Shown here: positions 10,501 through 23,600 of the stretch, piece after piece
Numbering within the stretch: position 1 is the first letter of the stretch
Layout of the letters: each line of letters opens with the position of its first letter
From: Corella eumyota
Taxonomy: Eukaryota; Chordata; Ascidiacea; Phlebobranchia; Corellidae
DNA length: 64,000 nt
Direction: 5' to 3'
Assembly: GCA_963082875.1 (NCBI GenBank)
Contig: OY720098.1
Coordinates: 6,262,001 to 6,326,000 of the forward strand
The notes under the pieces: generated by a model
Databases searched by the model: none
What the model was told of the DNA's origin: nothing
The model's input: the letters and a program-made list of their open reading frames with translations, nothing else
Program-made: the position numbers and the translations under genes

Positions 10501-13500
10501 ATTGGAAAGGATAATGTAATTCACAGAAAATTTCATCATAATGAACAAACTTTTTTCTCTTATTAGTAATTAATGAAATATACCACTTATAATATTGTGG
10601 TTAAATATTAAAAGATGACACTAGGCACTAAATTAAACGATATTTATTAGGCACCCGAGAGATATTTATCAAAAGTAAACAAACACACCCCATTAGCCTG
10701 AAGGGCCGGAAAAAATATTAAGTGTATCCCATAAGTAGGTTATTATCTCGTCTTAATTTGTCTTATCTTTAAGTGCTCCAGGTATCTTTATAATATACTT
10801 GATAGATATGTGCTTGGTTTGTTTTTAAATAGTAAAATGTCGTGTCAATTTTTAAAGAACATATTTTCAAACTCTATTTTGGCTCATTAAGGATCACATT
10901 AGTTGAACATGTTTGCTTTATAATTAGATTATTTGTTGTTCGAAAAAAGGTAATTAAACAAATTAAATGGATTCAATTTTAACATTCTGTTATGCTTTGC
11001 ACATATAAATTGACCTTTAGAACTGTATTAATGTTTGTTAATATTTAGATAAGTGCTACATATGCATTATATTTACCGCGCCTTAAAATTTATGAATTGC
11101 TTGAAATATTAAAATGTCAACTTTATACCCTTACCTAAGAGGATTTATAATACAGAGACACAGTATGTGGTCTATTAAATAGTCATAAATTTGACATTTA
11201 TTTGTGGACTTTGTGGTAACCAATAAACGTAGTTGACGCGTTATAAAAACCGAGATCCTAAGTCAGTTTGGCATAGTTGCAAATCATCATAATTCGTTAA
11301 CTAAACGTCGCGATAATAAAAATCGTAAGATAAACCAAATCTTTATTTCAAGAAAAAACAGGGGTTGATTTTGGTTCGCCGCAGTGCTGAATTGAAGTGT
11401 ATCGTCAAACGTTAGTTCGTGCCATTACTGAGTTTTTTCTCCTTGAAATTTCCAAACCAATAAATACTTCGCTATCGTTGTGTATGCTTACCTACCTGAG
11501 CTAGCACAAGCGCAAATATGCTTTGCGATAATTTAAAATTGCGCTGTGATAAACTTGTGGAGCACTCGATTTGTTGTCACATATTAACCCGAATATTCTA
11601 GCTTCGAATTACTTTACGAGTTAGTATGTCGATATTATTAAAATTTAAAGTTTACACGGCGCTGAAGCCATAGTAAATATTTGGCAAATTTAGTGTTGAT
11701 AAGCTTTACTTGATTCAATTACCACTAAAACAGCGAATCTCTTAGAATTAAAACAATAAAACTTTAATTTATTTGGATAAATACCGACCCTAGCTTAACA
11801 TAATAGTATATATTTTATTGGCTTTATCCGAAATGGCAGGTATTTGCCAATAACGGACCCTGTCAATCAAACAGTCTCGGTTCCATTGTGTTATAGGAAT
11901 TTCGCTAAGGGTCGAAAGGTCTATTTTGGGCAGAAGTGTAATGGATTAACCCTTCTTGCAAACACGATAAGGCCACGCCATGCTGGTCAGCTTTATGTGC
12001 TTTGTATATCAACCGAATCGAACTTTACATGCCTGGGTTAATATCAATGATAAACATGTCCGTCCAGGCCTTAATTTGCGTGCAATTTTAATGAGTCTGA
12101 AATTGTAATTTTATTTAATTCCGTCAAAAAAACCTTCCCTACTTTTTATTAAAAAATAAAAGATTTCTTTGTAAGGACTAAAAAAATTTTAGTAGATAGA
12201 TAACCCTTTATTTATCAGATTGTTGGGTAAAACAACATCACCCACACAAAATCAATTGTCGAAATTCATTGTTATTTTGTTTAAGTCAAAACACACAGCA
12301 GTATTGCCCGTATCCGTGATCCAATCTTAGATACAGCCCAACAATATAATACGATGCTAGAACGCATCTTATTCAATAATGCCTTATCGATATAATACAA
12401 CAAGCCAACTTCTAAAATCAATATTTTCATGGTGAGTCTTGAAATAGCAGAGTTCTTTTTTGTCACAAGTACCTGCGGAGGCCTATAGTCTGGACTATCG
12501 TTTAATAAAGGATCATTGATAATTTATCACAATTCAGAACCATTATTTTAATGTTTCCCTACCGGAAAGGTGGATGAAATAAAAAGAAATGCTCGAGTTT
12601 TGAAAACTTTCGCTGTTTTTTTTAATAATATAAATTTTATTCAGACTCGCGCTTTTTAAATACGAAAACAAAAATTGTATTGTAGGGTTGTGTTTTTTTA
12701 ACTTACATAGATTATTAATAGAACTATGTAAACTTTGTTGTAGATTTTTCATGTCACGGAAACTATGTTTGTGTTGGGGTTTGTTGTTTAACTTGGATTT
12801 AAGATAAAATTTTAAAGGAAATTCAAACAAAAAATACAAAAAAAATTAAAAACACGTTTTCTAAAATTAGCAAAACATTTTTTTCATGTAATTAATTAAA
12901 AAAATAATTATGTATGACATTTTTTTAATGGCAATAACAAATAAAATTATTGGTTTATTGTGTTTATCTATGCTTTTACAGCGGTAAATTCCATAAATAT
13001 TTGCATATTGTAAACGCCCAATTAAATAAAAATATTTTTCCAATTTTCAGAGCAAATGGGATCGAGCTCAGTAAACAAAAAATAAATTTCAAAATAAAAG
13101 TACAAGCGCTATCATACACTCGGGCGTTAAAATTTTCACCTCTACGTCAAAGAGAAGCGAAATAAACAAGTCCTAATGTTTTGTTTTGGTTTGCACGATT
13201 TAACATTAAAAGCGAACGTGCTAATATTTAGTCGCGTAATTGATCAACGTTTGTTTGAAGATACGCTCTAAGTCAATTGTTTGGATTAGATTTAAAAAGT
13301 CCTTTCATTATCGTCCGCTAGGCGCCGCAATAAGCCTTAATTTGTGACGTAAACAAATTTGTTTTACGCTGTACGCATGGCTTGTTACGTTGTTGAAGTA
13401 TACGATATCACGTTACAAAGCAATAATGCAGTTCTGCTATAGGCTAAGTTAGGCCTGTACTTAACCATAGTTTTTGCTGTAAAATTCGTTAAGGTTGTGA

Positions 13501-14040
13501 CACTAATAGCATCGATGCGTTTCCGAGCTTACATACAACTTACTCGCCTTCCTTAAAAGCAGAATTTCTTCACGATAGTTGTGTACGGTAAGCTACGGCA
13601 AGTCGAACACTCAAAAGCAGGCCAACAACACATTTGCATGCGTTCAGCCTATCTGTATAATGTAACATACTTTTTTCTGGTTTACAACTCTTTAAAAATA
13701 ATGTTATTAGAGTATTGGTTAGAAGGCAGTTATTTATATAGTAGGGTAGTGCTGTGTATTACATGTAATAAAAAAAAATTAGGGGATGTTTACATGAGAG
13801 TAAAAGATAAATGATTACGTACCAACTTTTATAGAAGATAAAATTCAAATTTAACAAGTAATAATAAAAATCAAACATAAAAGTTTTGTTTTTTTGTATA
13901 CTATTAAATTTAATTTTTTTTCTTTGAATAATAAAGTAACAATTTATTAAACAAAAAACGGTTCATAGTAAAGAGATTTATCTCTCTATAAACAATAAGT
14001 TTATATCGCTATTTTACTACGAGGAAAGATAAGCCCGTAA
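7583..14040. other. 6.4-kb gene-free region upstream of Frizzled
   Basis: No exon chain, RNA gene or recognisable transposon was found. The sequence is AT-rich with scattered less AT-rich islands. At 8302-8322 a 7-bp stem (TGGATAG/CTATCCA) sits beside an E-box CACGTG and a GTGACATTGCGTCAC palindrome. As the nearest promoters are METTL23 and Frizzled, this probably carries developmental regulatory DNA for Frizzled, but that is inference. Short ORFs such as that at 11844-12041 show no family features. Confidence 0.4.
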
Positions 14041-14139
14041 AAAATTTAGAATAAATAGGAGAGTCACCTTTTCCCAAACCAAGAGAAGAAAAATCGAAAC
14101 GAGAAAATGGATTAAATGTTTAGCCAGACTGTTCATTAG
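14041..14139 (+). other. Probable non-coding first exon of the Frizzled gene
   Basis: A strong donor (TTCATTAG then GTAAGTTT) at 14139/14140 and a strong acceptor (T-run then TTTAG) at 14526 would join this leader to the segment containing the ATG at 14601. The 5' boundary is arbitrary. Before the main start lie short upstream ORFs: ATG GAT TAA, then ATGTTTAGCCAGACTGTTCA ending at TAG, then ATG TAA. Such uORFs could reduce translation of the receptor. Confidence 0.45.
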
Positions 14140-14600
14140 GTAAGTTTAACTCGACGTAAAGCTCATATTAGACGCAGCAGTTTATAAAGAGGTGTCGTAT
14201 ATGTACGCATCAGACTTGGCGTTGTAAAAATTCAAAATAATTATATGAATGTTTGTGTGCACAATCGGATAACAGCGAATTAGTACTTATGAGCTATAGT
14301 GAACTGAAGGCAAAACTAATCATATAATCGCACTCAGTCAAGTGTAATTACATGGTAACTAACTAGCAATTATGACAGCCCTTTAGTATGCTAATTAGCT
14401 AGCTTTGATATGTTTAAAATAGCAATCAGTTTTGCTATCAATCCAACCTATTGTTTTAAATCTATCTTCATTTTAATGTAATAACTAAATAAAATTAACA
14501 TGTGATATATATTTATTTTTTTTTAGATTGGCCGCTATAATTAAGGCATGTAACAGTTGATATTAGTATGTAAATTTAAAAGATAAAATAAGGTATAACG

Positions 14601-17600
14601 ATGGAAAAAGAATTGAAATTTATTGACTATTCAATGCACGAAAAGATAATGCTTGCTGAGAGGAATGTCACCAAGGCATATTGCACTTATTTCAAACAAA
14701 AACACTCTAATCGAATTAAACTTTCTGGACAAATAAAAAATAACTTAAAACAAAATGAAGCCCACAATGCAATTGAAACCAATCTTGCCTCAATCATTAA
14801 GTTCAGCAAGAATTTGACTCGAAAACTCAACTCAAAAATTAAAACAAAATGTACAAACTCATCTCAATTTTACGTTTTACCAATTTATTTTACTGCCTTT
14901 TTATTGCTTGTCAGCTTTTTTATTGCCACCCCAGCGAACGCCACTCACGTGGCCGGACAAACGGGTTCATTATCCCGCAAGCGCATGGCATCGAGGCCCA
15001 ATCCGTTATTGCATAAGGACAGAGAAAAATGCGAGCCGATTGAAGTGCCATTGTGTCAGGGGATCGGGTACAATTACACTGCCATGGCACTCACTCCTGC
15101 CAACTTTTTTTATCAATCCGATGCAAGGAAAGCGGTAAGTACCCTAACAACACCTTTTTGAGTGGAATTCAATATTTTAGGTTATTCACACACAAAAAGC
15201 GACAGAGCTTTTACGCAGCTCTTGTTAAATCTTTTACTTGTAATTGCACCTAAAGAAATCTTTACACCTATGTTTTAGATATATTTTAAGCTTTATAACA
15301 TAAGATAGTATGTTCAGATGACCACCTATTTTGCGCTATAGACAGTTGTGGCCTTCTAACAACGCAGGTGGGTTAAAATGACTAGGTACAGTGCGACAAT
15401 ATGTCTGATTGACATACACCGTACACTTAATTCGGAAATGGTGGTCACGTGATTACCATGTTTAATTTTTGGTCTTATTTTTATTTTATTTTGTTCATGG
15501 TCAGGTTTTAACATAGTCATCTTAAAAAAATGGCGAATTCTACAAAATAAGTAACACACCAGATTAGTAGAAGTATTTTCAGCTAAACAACTGAATAGTT
15601 TAACTGCTTAAACATTTTACTTCGTTAATCTTTTAAAAACATTGTTAAAGACGCGCATTCTGCTTAAAGAACATAAAATTATTCTCAATAAAATAAATGT
15701 CAACACATTGATTTGTTTACATTCAACGACAAAAATACGACGAAATTTTAAGTACTCATTACGTGGTTTGTGTCAAATAATCCATCCCATTGTTTAAGAG
15801 ATCAACATGAACTTGATGGCTGTAACTCGAAACCTCTTACGTTAGAGCTTCCATTTAAAAATAAAATAATTTGTCGTGTAATTATATTAGACTGTGCACA
15901 CCTGTTTTTTAAAACCCACAAAAAAACTGACAGGCAAAATCCCACGCTAGCAATATAAGATAGTAAGCAACTGCCAATCTAATTTTACGAGATCGTCACT
16001 TAATTTTGTTACTCCAATGTCGCTAAATTAAATCAAGTTATTTGTCGCTATATGTGCTCTGTAAATCGAATGACTGTTGTTGCGAAAACAAGTTCAACCG
16101 ACAAAAAATTTAATTTAAAAATTATTAAAAACGTGTCGACCAAAAACGTTGGTTTCCATTTTGCCCGAAAAAAATAATTAAAAAATGTTTTTTTTATTTT
16201 CTAGTAGGTTTTTTTTTTGTAAAAACTTTTAAGCTATAATAAATGAGTTGCAACTTTTTATAAGACGCCTACAAATGTCCATATTTTTTTTACCTTTAAA
16301 ACATTTATTTTTACTTATTTAAAATTATCAAAACTCTTGATACATTTATGTATATTTAGGGGTGACAATTTTTTTTCTATTTCAGGTGGAACAATTCCGT
16401 CGATTATTTCAAGAGAATTGCGCAGAAGAAATGCGACTTTTAACCTGCCTTGTATACGTTCCCGTGTGCATGCCTGACTATACCAAGTTTCTACCACCAT
16501 GCAGGTTCTACATAATAAAAATAAAAAATATTATCGTAATATGCGCCATTTGTCATTTTTTATAAATACAAAACCTCCACATTTTGTTACTACTTTCGGA
16601 GACTAAGATGTTTCTGTAATTGTAAACAAATATACATTAATTTCACATGACACCTTAATTTAATTACGCAACTTGTATTTCAATTGAAGTAAATTTACGC
16701 AGGTTTATTTGCGAGGCAGCAAGGCGAGGCTGCGAGCCTCTTATCATGAAATACGACTACAAGTGGCCCGACCAGTTTCGCTGCAACCGGTTCCCGGTTT
16801 ACAACAAGGAGAACCCGATGTGCATGCATTTTAACCGGACCCGGCCCGAAAATACGGTCCTGCCCAGTACCGTGTCCCGGCCACCTAAGAAAGACGGGAG
16901 CAGAACCCCGAAATTACCCGGAAAAGGTAGCGTTAATCCCGGCAGATCGCCCGGTACAAGGACTGATTGCAGTTGCACATGCCAGTCACCGATGGTGTCT
17001 ATAAAGGACAAGCAAAACCCACTTTATGACAAGGTAAGCTTTTAAATCATTTAATAAATGCAATTTAATTTGCAAAGAGAGTTACATATACATATTTAAA
17101 GACCCCCAACCTTTAAAACAACATTATAATGCCTAAATATAAAGAACAGCTATTTAGCTTAAAGTGCTAATAGCCCCACTGGCTGCGCTGGAATTCTATT
17201 GTTAGTAAGGGTTTTCAGACCTGGTTTTACCACAAACCTCATGCCAAACCCCAATAGCAATATCTTATGTCGTAGCGGTCTAGACTCCATGGGGGTGCTG
17301 GTGTGACTGCGTGACCGACGAAAACAAGATTCTTCCACATTGTTTTCTGTAAAGGAAATTTCCACTTATTGACATATTTCTCGTTTTGTTTTTGTACAGA
17401 GGGGTGTTAAGTATCGTTATCAGTTTGGCTTTGCTCTAAAATGCCAATTGCATGTAGCGTAACGTCGTTGCGAAATCGAAGTAATTCTAGTCATTAGGCC
17501 TACCAAGTGTTATAACTGGGTCTCAACCCTTATAGTGACCCCTACAAAAACAAGCATATTTCCTCGGAGGATATATTATTCAGCCTTATAAGGCAGCCAC

Positions 17601-20600
17601 ATCATTTGTTTAGTCATACTGATTGCTACATCAGCAATTTGTTGTTTTACGAAATAACAGGCTGTCAAAAAAGGCCTGATTGTCGAGTATTACGCGTTGC
17701 AAAGTACGTCAAAAATTGCCGGATTTCGTAACACAAACCACAAAAGATTTCAGGTTATTTGTTGGCGTGTCATTTCAATTCGAAACAGTTATCTTTATAT
17801 CTTAATACAAAATAAACTGTTTAACAAAAGCAACAAATTCGGCCTATCTCTCCCAGAAAGAATCCGAACAATGGGATTGTCAGATTTAGTTCATAAATTG
17901 CCTAATGCGACCAATTCTCCTTGCGAAAACTAAACGGGGCACAGATCTATCCGCAGATCAAAGCATTGCTTCAAACGTAAGTGACCGAGGAAAAATTTAA
18001 ATCCCCGAGAACAAAGACAAAGCCCATCCAGTGCAAAGCACAACCGTAGGGGGCCACAAACACCAAAAACTGTCTCGTTAAAAGAGAAATCCGCTGCAAA
18101 TCAAGACAAATCGCACCAAGTCAACGGCTTAAGTTGTCTTTTAACGCTGCTTTGTATATCTCATCCAAAACTATAATTAGATTATATTTGTTTAATTATC
18201 TAAGGTTAGAAAACTAAACTGGATTTGAGAGGTGAAAATATATTTCTATTTTAATTCTTGTGGGCTGTTCAGACAAAGGCAGAAAACTTAACATAAACAG
18301 AACATTTTTGTCGGTAATCAAAGAAGAGAGGTTGTTACATTATTGCCGCTTGATTAAGACAAACGACACACTAATTCGTTTCAATTGAGCCTTATCAATC
18401 GGTAGCGAAATACGAGTTAGAATTCCCTTCAAATTAGTTGCGGGGAATCAAAACTAGTTTGCCGGGCAAAAACTCCGGACATTGTTTTGCAGCTTGTCTG
18501 TGTTCGTTCCGCCACTCGAATTTGATTGGTCGTTCGTCAGCGAGCGGTGATGCGGGACGCGAACTTTGCAATCACGATGTAGGCGCGTAATTTTTACCCC
18601 AAACAGAATGGTGGTCTGGGGGTGACAGGGGCTGTTTTTGCGGGCGTGTTTTTGTTTTGCGACCTTGCTTAAACGTCACGGTGGTCCGTGCTAATGAAGT
18701 GAGCTTGTATGTTTAAATACAGGCCGCATATCCGTTGTACTCTGGCAAAACCTTAATATACCTATGTAGGTTATATTAAGTCAATTGACATCGATCACGT
18801 GAAATAAAAAACTGCCTTGAGATTTTTTTGGTGTATTAACTAAATTGCCATTTGCGGACAACAAATCAATTGTTCTTTTGGTCATAGCAACATTATATCT
18901 ATAGCCCTTTCTTGTTTAAGTTTCGAACGGTCGCGAATAGTACAAATATTGGGTATAGCGAGTTATACGAAAATGTCAATCACGTCACGCTTTGTAGGGT
19001 GTTTGTGTTTACAGTTGTCCGCGTTGACATTCGGAAAACCATCTTTCGTCACCCAATATTTGTTTTATATTTTATAAATTAAAAAGTAAATAAAACAAAC
19101 ACTCTACGTTGATTTTTATAGTATAAAAATTTTTTTTACAAATTTTGTAATAGCTTTTTTGTAATAAATTTATTTAATTGTTTTAATTTTCGTTTGTTAA
19201 TTTAAAGAATATTGTGTTATGTCAAAAAAATGTTTTAATACTTGTAAATATTAATAGTTGAAAACAAAGAAAGGTTAAACGTAATAATGTAGTGGAGTAT
19301 TCAGAGGTTAAGTAAGACCTTATCGAGCATACAACAACACGATTAAACACGTAGATAACGCGTCATAAATTTTCAAATAAACAATCTCACGTTCACTAAA
19401 ACATAACAAAACTTTAAAGTAAGATGTTTGCAAGATTTTAAAGATATTTTTTTAGTTCTGTTAATTTAACATTAATTTATTACTTACAAAAACATACTTA
19501 AACATATTTAAAATGTGTGTTTTTACAAGAAAAATTGGTTTGAGTAATTAAACAAAAACTTGCTGTTTTCACGCATTTTAATTGAAACATTGAACTATTT
19601 TATTTAATTTTTATTTTATTAATTTTTAATTAAATAGCTGTACGTCGTTAATTAATTTACCATACCAAGTCAGCTCAATCTTGTAGTTAAAGTTGATATA
19701 CACACTAAGGCGACTTCACCGAATAATTTGATGGTACACCTCACGTCACAGCGTCTCGAATCTTCTGTTTAGTTTATTTTTGATTTAATCTCGGCGTGTT
19801 GTTACCCAAAATCGCAACCGACCGTTAGTTTATTTTGCGTCGATTACCTGGTTTTATTCACGGGTTCGCACAGCGAAAAACTAGCACGATTTTAATTGTT
19901 ATTTGACTACGATAATCGACGGATTTCGAGACCATAAGAAATTGCGTATTCGGTTTAATTCTGTTTACGCACTAGATTATAAGCGGGGATTTACATGACA
20001 AGTAATAACCAAACCCTATTTTAAGAAACAACACATTTTTTGCTAAGTAATTAACACGTTAACTAACTTATTGGGAATCGCTCAAGAATGGCTGATTATT
20101 TATTTTTATCAAAACATTTATAAGAGTTCGCAGCGCTATTCGTTTAAGTTTAACACTTTGGTAACAACTGTTTTCTTGTTGTCGTGTAAACTTTAATTAG
20201 GAATTCCTAACCAGATTTTAATTAATTTTCTTGCAAAATGTTGAGCATGTCAAAACTGCTCGGCGGTCGAGTCACGAAGTTCACAAAATCGAGTTCGAAG
20301 CGTAAATACGCAAATTTCCGGCGTAGTACCGTAAACAGTGCCGGGTATTTTGTCATTAATAACAAGCTTAGCGCAAATTAGCGATCTCGTTTTTATTTGT
20401 TATTAGGTCGAAGTAAAGTGCACGTCACACCGTGATATATAGGCTGGCTGCGGGCGTAGTTGGACTGAATGTGTTCGCATCAACCGTTAATATAAACCTT
20501 TCGCTTGTTTTTAGCAAAGGCTTAACGAGATGACGTTATCAAATCACGTGACGACGAAGCGGTTTGTAAATCTTAAAAATTTGTCTTGTTTGATTTTAGT

Positions 20601-23600
20601 TAATAAACCCTGTCGTTACGCTATTAGATTCTCCTATTCTAAATGTAAACAGGGTTTGTGCATGTTTTTATGTTTAAGTTACAACAAACTCGCGATTTTA
20701 TGTTCGCTTAATCCTTTAGGGATAAACAAAAAAATCACGAATTCCCGAAAAGATTCTTATCGAAAATGAACAACCTTATGAAAATTTTTAATTAAATCTC
20801 CGTAATTACCAAATTAGCCAAAAATTCGCCATTTATGTACAGTTAAATTCATCGCACACGTTTAGCCTTAAACAAATGTAAGCGCAGCCCGCCTTTTAGT
20901 TCAAATTATCGAGGCTCATAAAAACAAGTTTTTTTATGAAATCTGACAGGTGGTTAAGATTTATTATACTGCCTAGAACGCACTTAAACTGTTCTTTTGA
21001 CTTTTTCCGTAACGTTGACCTTCCATACCACATATTCAACTAAAAACATTGCAAATGCAAAAATCAACAAGTGAAGTAATGAAGGTAGTAAAGAAAAAGA
21101 ATTTTTTCGTACACTTTGGTTAAAAATACTCTAAAACGTTTATTGGGGCCACATCTGTTTTACAATACTCTATTATACATATGCATGTGTTAATTAGTTT
21201 CTGTTCGTAATGTATGTGCTTGAAGTGGTAAAAGCAATCAAGTTCTATGAAACCAGTTTAAAAAATCTTAGATTAAAAAATTTGCTTGGTTGGCAGTTGC
21301 CGGTGGTAAATATTTATAAAATATTACCAAATTACGATGTTCCAAATTACTGGATCCTGGAAAGATTTATGGACTGCAAACTGTCGTTAAAAACAGTTCA
21401 AACATTATCTCAGTTGATGTGGAGCCGACTTATAAATATTACTAACGACCTTCTTTGGACAGTTTAATGATGCTGTTTTGAACCTTATGTTATGTTCGAA
21501 TCAATACCATTCGCTTAATAAATGAACAATATGAAGCTATATGGTTAGTTTACGAATCATATCCAGATTATTGTTTTATTACTATCATTAAAGCAAAAAC
21601 AAACATCATAAAATAGTTCAACAAATACCCTCCGAATAACATAAAATCAAAGGTTTCTCCAAGGTCAAAAATGTCATGTACAAAACATAGGCGTGGATGG
21701 AATGGTTTATATCACATTCACGGGTATTATATCAAGGTTCAGCGCGATGGAGATAATTTTATACCGCGCTATGTAGATAATAGGGATAATCGACGATTAG
21801 CGGTGACTATATTTAGCAATTGTGGTTAATTATTGCAATGCGACGCATGCTTTTTAAACAGAAACTGTGTGAATAGTTGTTCAAACGGTTCAAAATTTTT
21901 CGATAATTTTTTGATTTAAACTATTTTACACATGCCAAAATGTCGAACACCATCAAAAAATGGGGTTTCAGTGGTTTTTGCTTATTATTTTTAATTTGAT
22001 AATGTAAATGCCTAAAATTACTAATGTTTTTGGTTGACTTACCAAGTCAAATAGGTTTGACTAATAACTAAATGCTTTCTGACCCACTTTGCTTCTGTAT
22101 GCCAACTTTAAAATTAGCTGACAACTTTATTATAAGATAGGCACAACAGTCACGCACACTTAACTTTATAGTCGTATTGTCTACAACCTAATATACCAAT
22201 TTTTACCCTTTTTCGTCTTAAAAGTATTGTATGAATGTCGTTAATGTTTTGTAATTTACAATATGGCATGTTAGGTACAATCATCAACTAAGGTTGCCTA
22301 ATTAAACGTAATTTTAAATACCCTCATATTCTTATAAATATGTAGAAATCGATACTTTTTGCGAGAACGTATTAAAAAAATTTTAATACCCAATTAAGTT
22401 TCTAAAAATATCGCTTTTGTTATTTAAAAAAATCAAAACAAATCAAGATATCGTAAAATAACAGTTCGACGAAATATAACTTTTTTGTTTTGGGAGAGCA
22501 AGCAGTTTGGTCAATTAGGATTACATTTTAACCCAGTCTTTCGTTTTGAAACAGTTCGGATATGGCATTGCGCATTTTTAAAATTTTTAACGCAAAAAAG
22601 TAAAAAAAAAGTAATTTATCAACATTTGTTTAACGTTATCACGTTTAAAACCACAACGAAATTAAAGTCTTCATGTTTTTTTTGGTAAAACAAATATTTA
22701 AAAAAGATATGCTAAAAAAATTGTTACTGTAATATTATCAAAGGTCCAAAAAAAAGATTGTATTTTTCAATTTTCTTGACATTTTAAATACATAAAAAAA
22801 AACTATAAAACACCCTTAAAAATATTGAATCCCGAGCAAATTAAGTTGTTTAAATGTTCTGGAGTAAATATTTAGGGCCACATTAACATAGCAGAACTTC
22901 ATAAAACAACGGCTAACTGAAAAAGATTTTATCTCCGTCGAATTCTGATCGCGGTCTTGTGCCTTAAAGGCGTTTTATATTCCAGTGTTTATGATATGCA
23001 GAATAGATAGCGAGATTATATAGACACACTTTTTTAATCATCTATAGAGTCAAACGAGGGGCAGTGGATTACCAATAATTTAATCCGTTACACGGTTTCT
23101 AGCGGGGGATAGTTTTAAACAACAAATAAAACTTAATAAAATCAAAGCTATTGGAGTTCGCAAAACTGTATTGTTTGTTTTTTTCTTTTAATTTTGGTGA
23201 TAATATAGCCATTGTTTTATACGCTCTCCTTCTAAAAATATCAAATATTTCGGTTGCATACTTTTCTAAATGAAGCGTGACGTATAGCCTTGTGACGTAA
23301 ACAATGCGGTAATATTTCACGAACAAATTTTCCGTGGCAAACGATTGCCAACCAAAAGGCCCCCTACGACGAACATGTTAACAGATTTCGACGGATCAAT
23401 TTTTTATAAAAATATAATTGTTATGTATTGATAAATGACGAAATCGTTTTGCTTGCCCCGGCTTCGGGGAGTTATTTGTTATGATTTTTGAATAGAATAA
23501 AGAAAATCAGTCGTCGGCTGCCGTCGACAAATTTTCCTTAATAATACAAAAGTGCTTTCATCGAATTTCCTCTTTCGACAAATTGGAGCGTTTAAGTAAT

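Noticed and set aside
11844-12041. 65-codon ORF in the region upstream of Frizzled
   Set aside because: No domain, no splice partners, and length expected by chance in 6.4 kb.
20530-21467. ORFs of 79 and 85 codons in the Frizzled intron
   Set aside because: No recognisable family and no exon partners; composition equals the surrounding intron.
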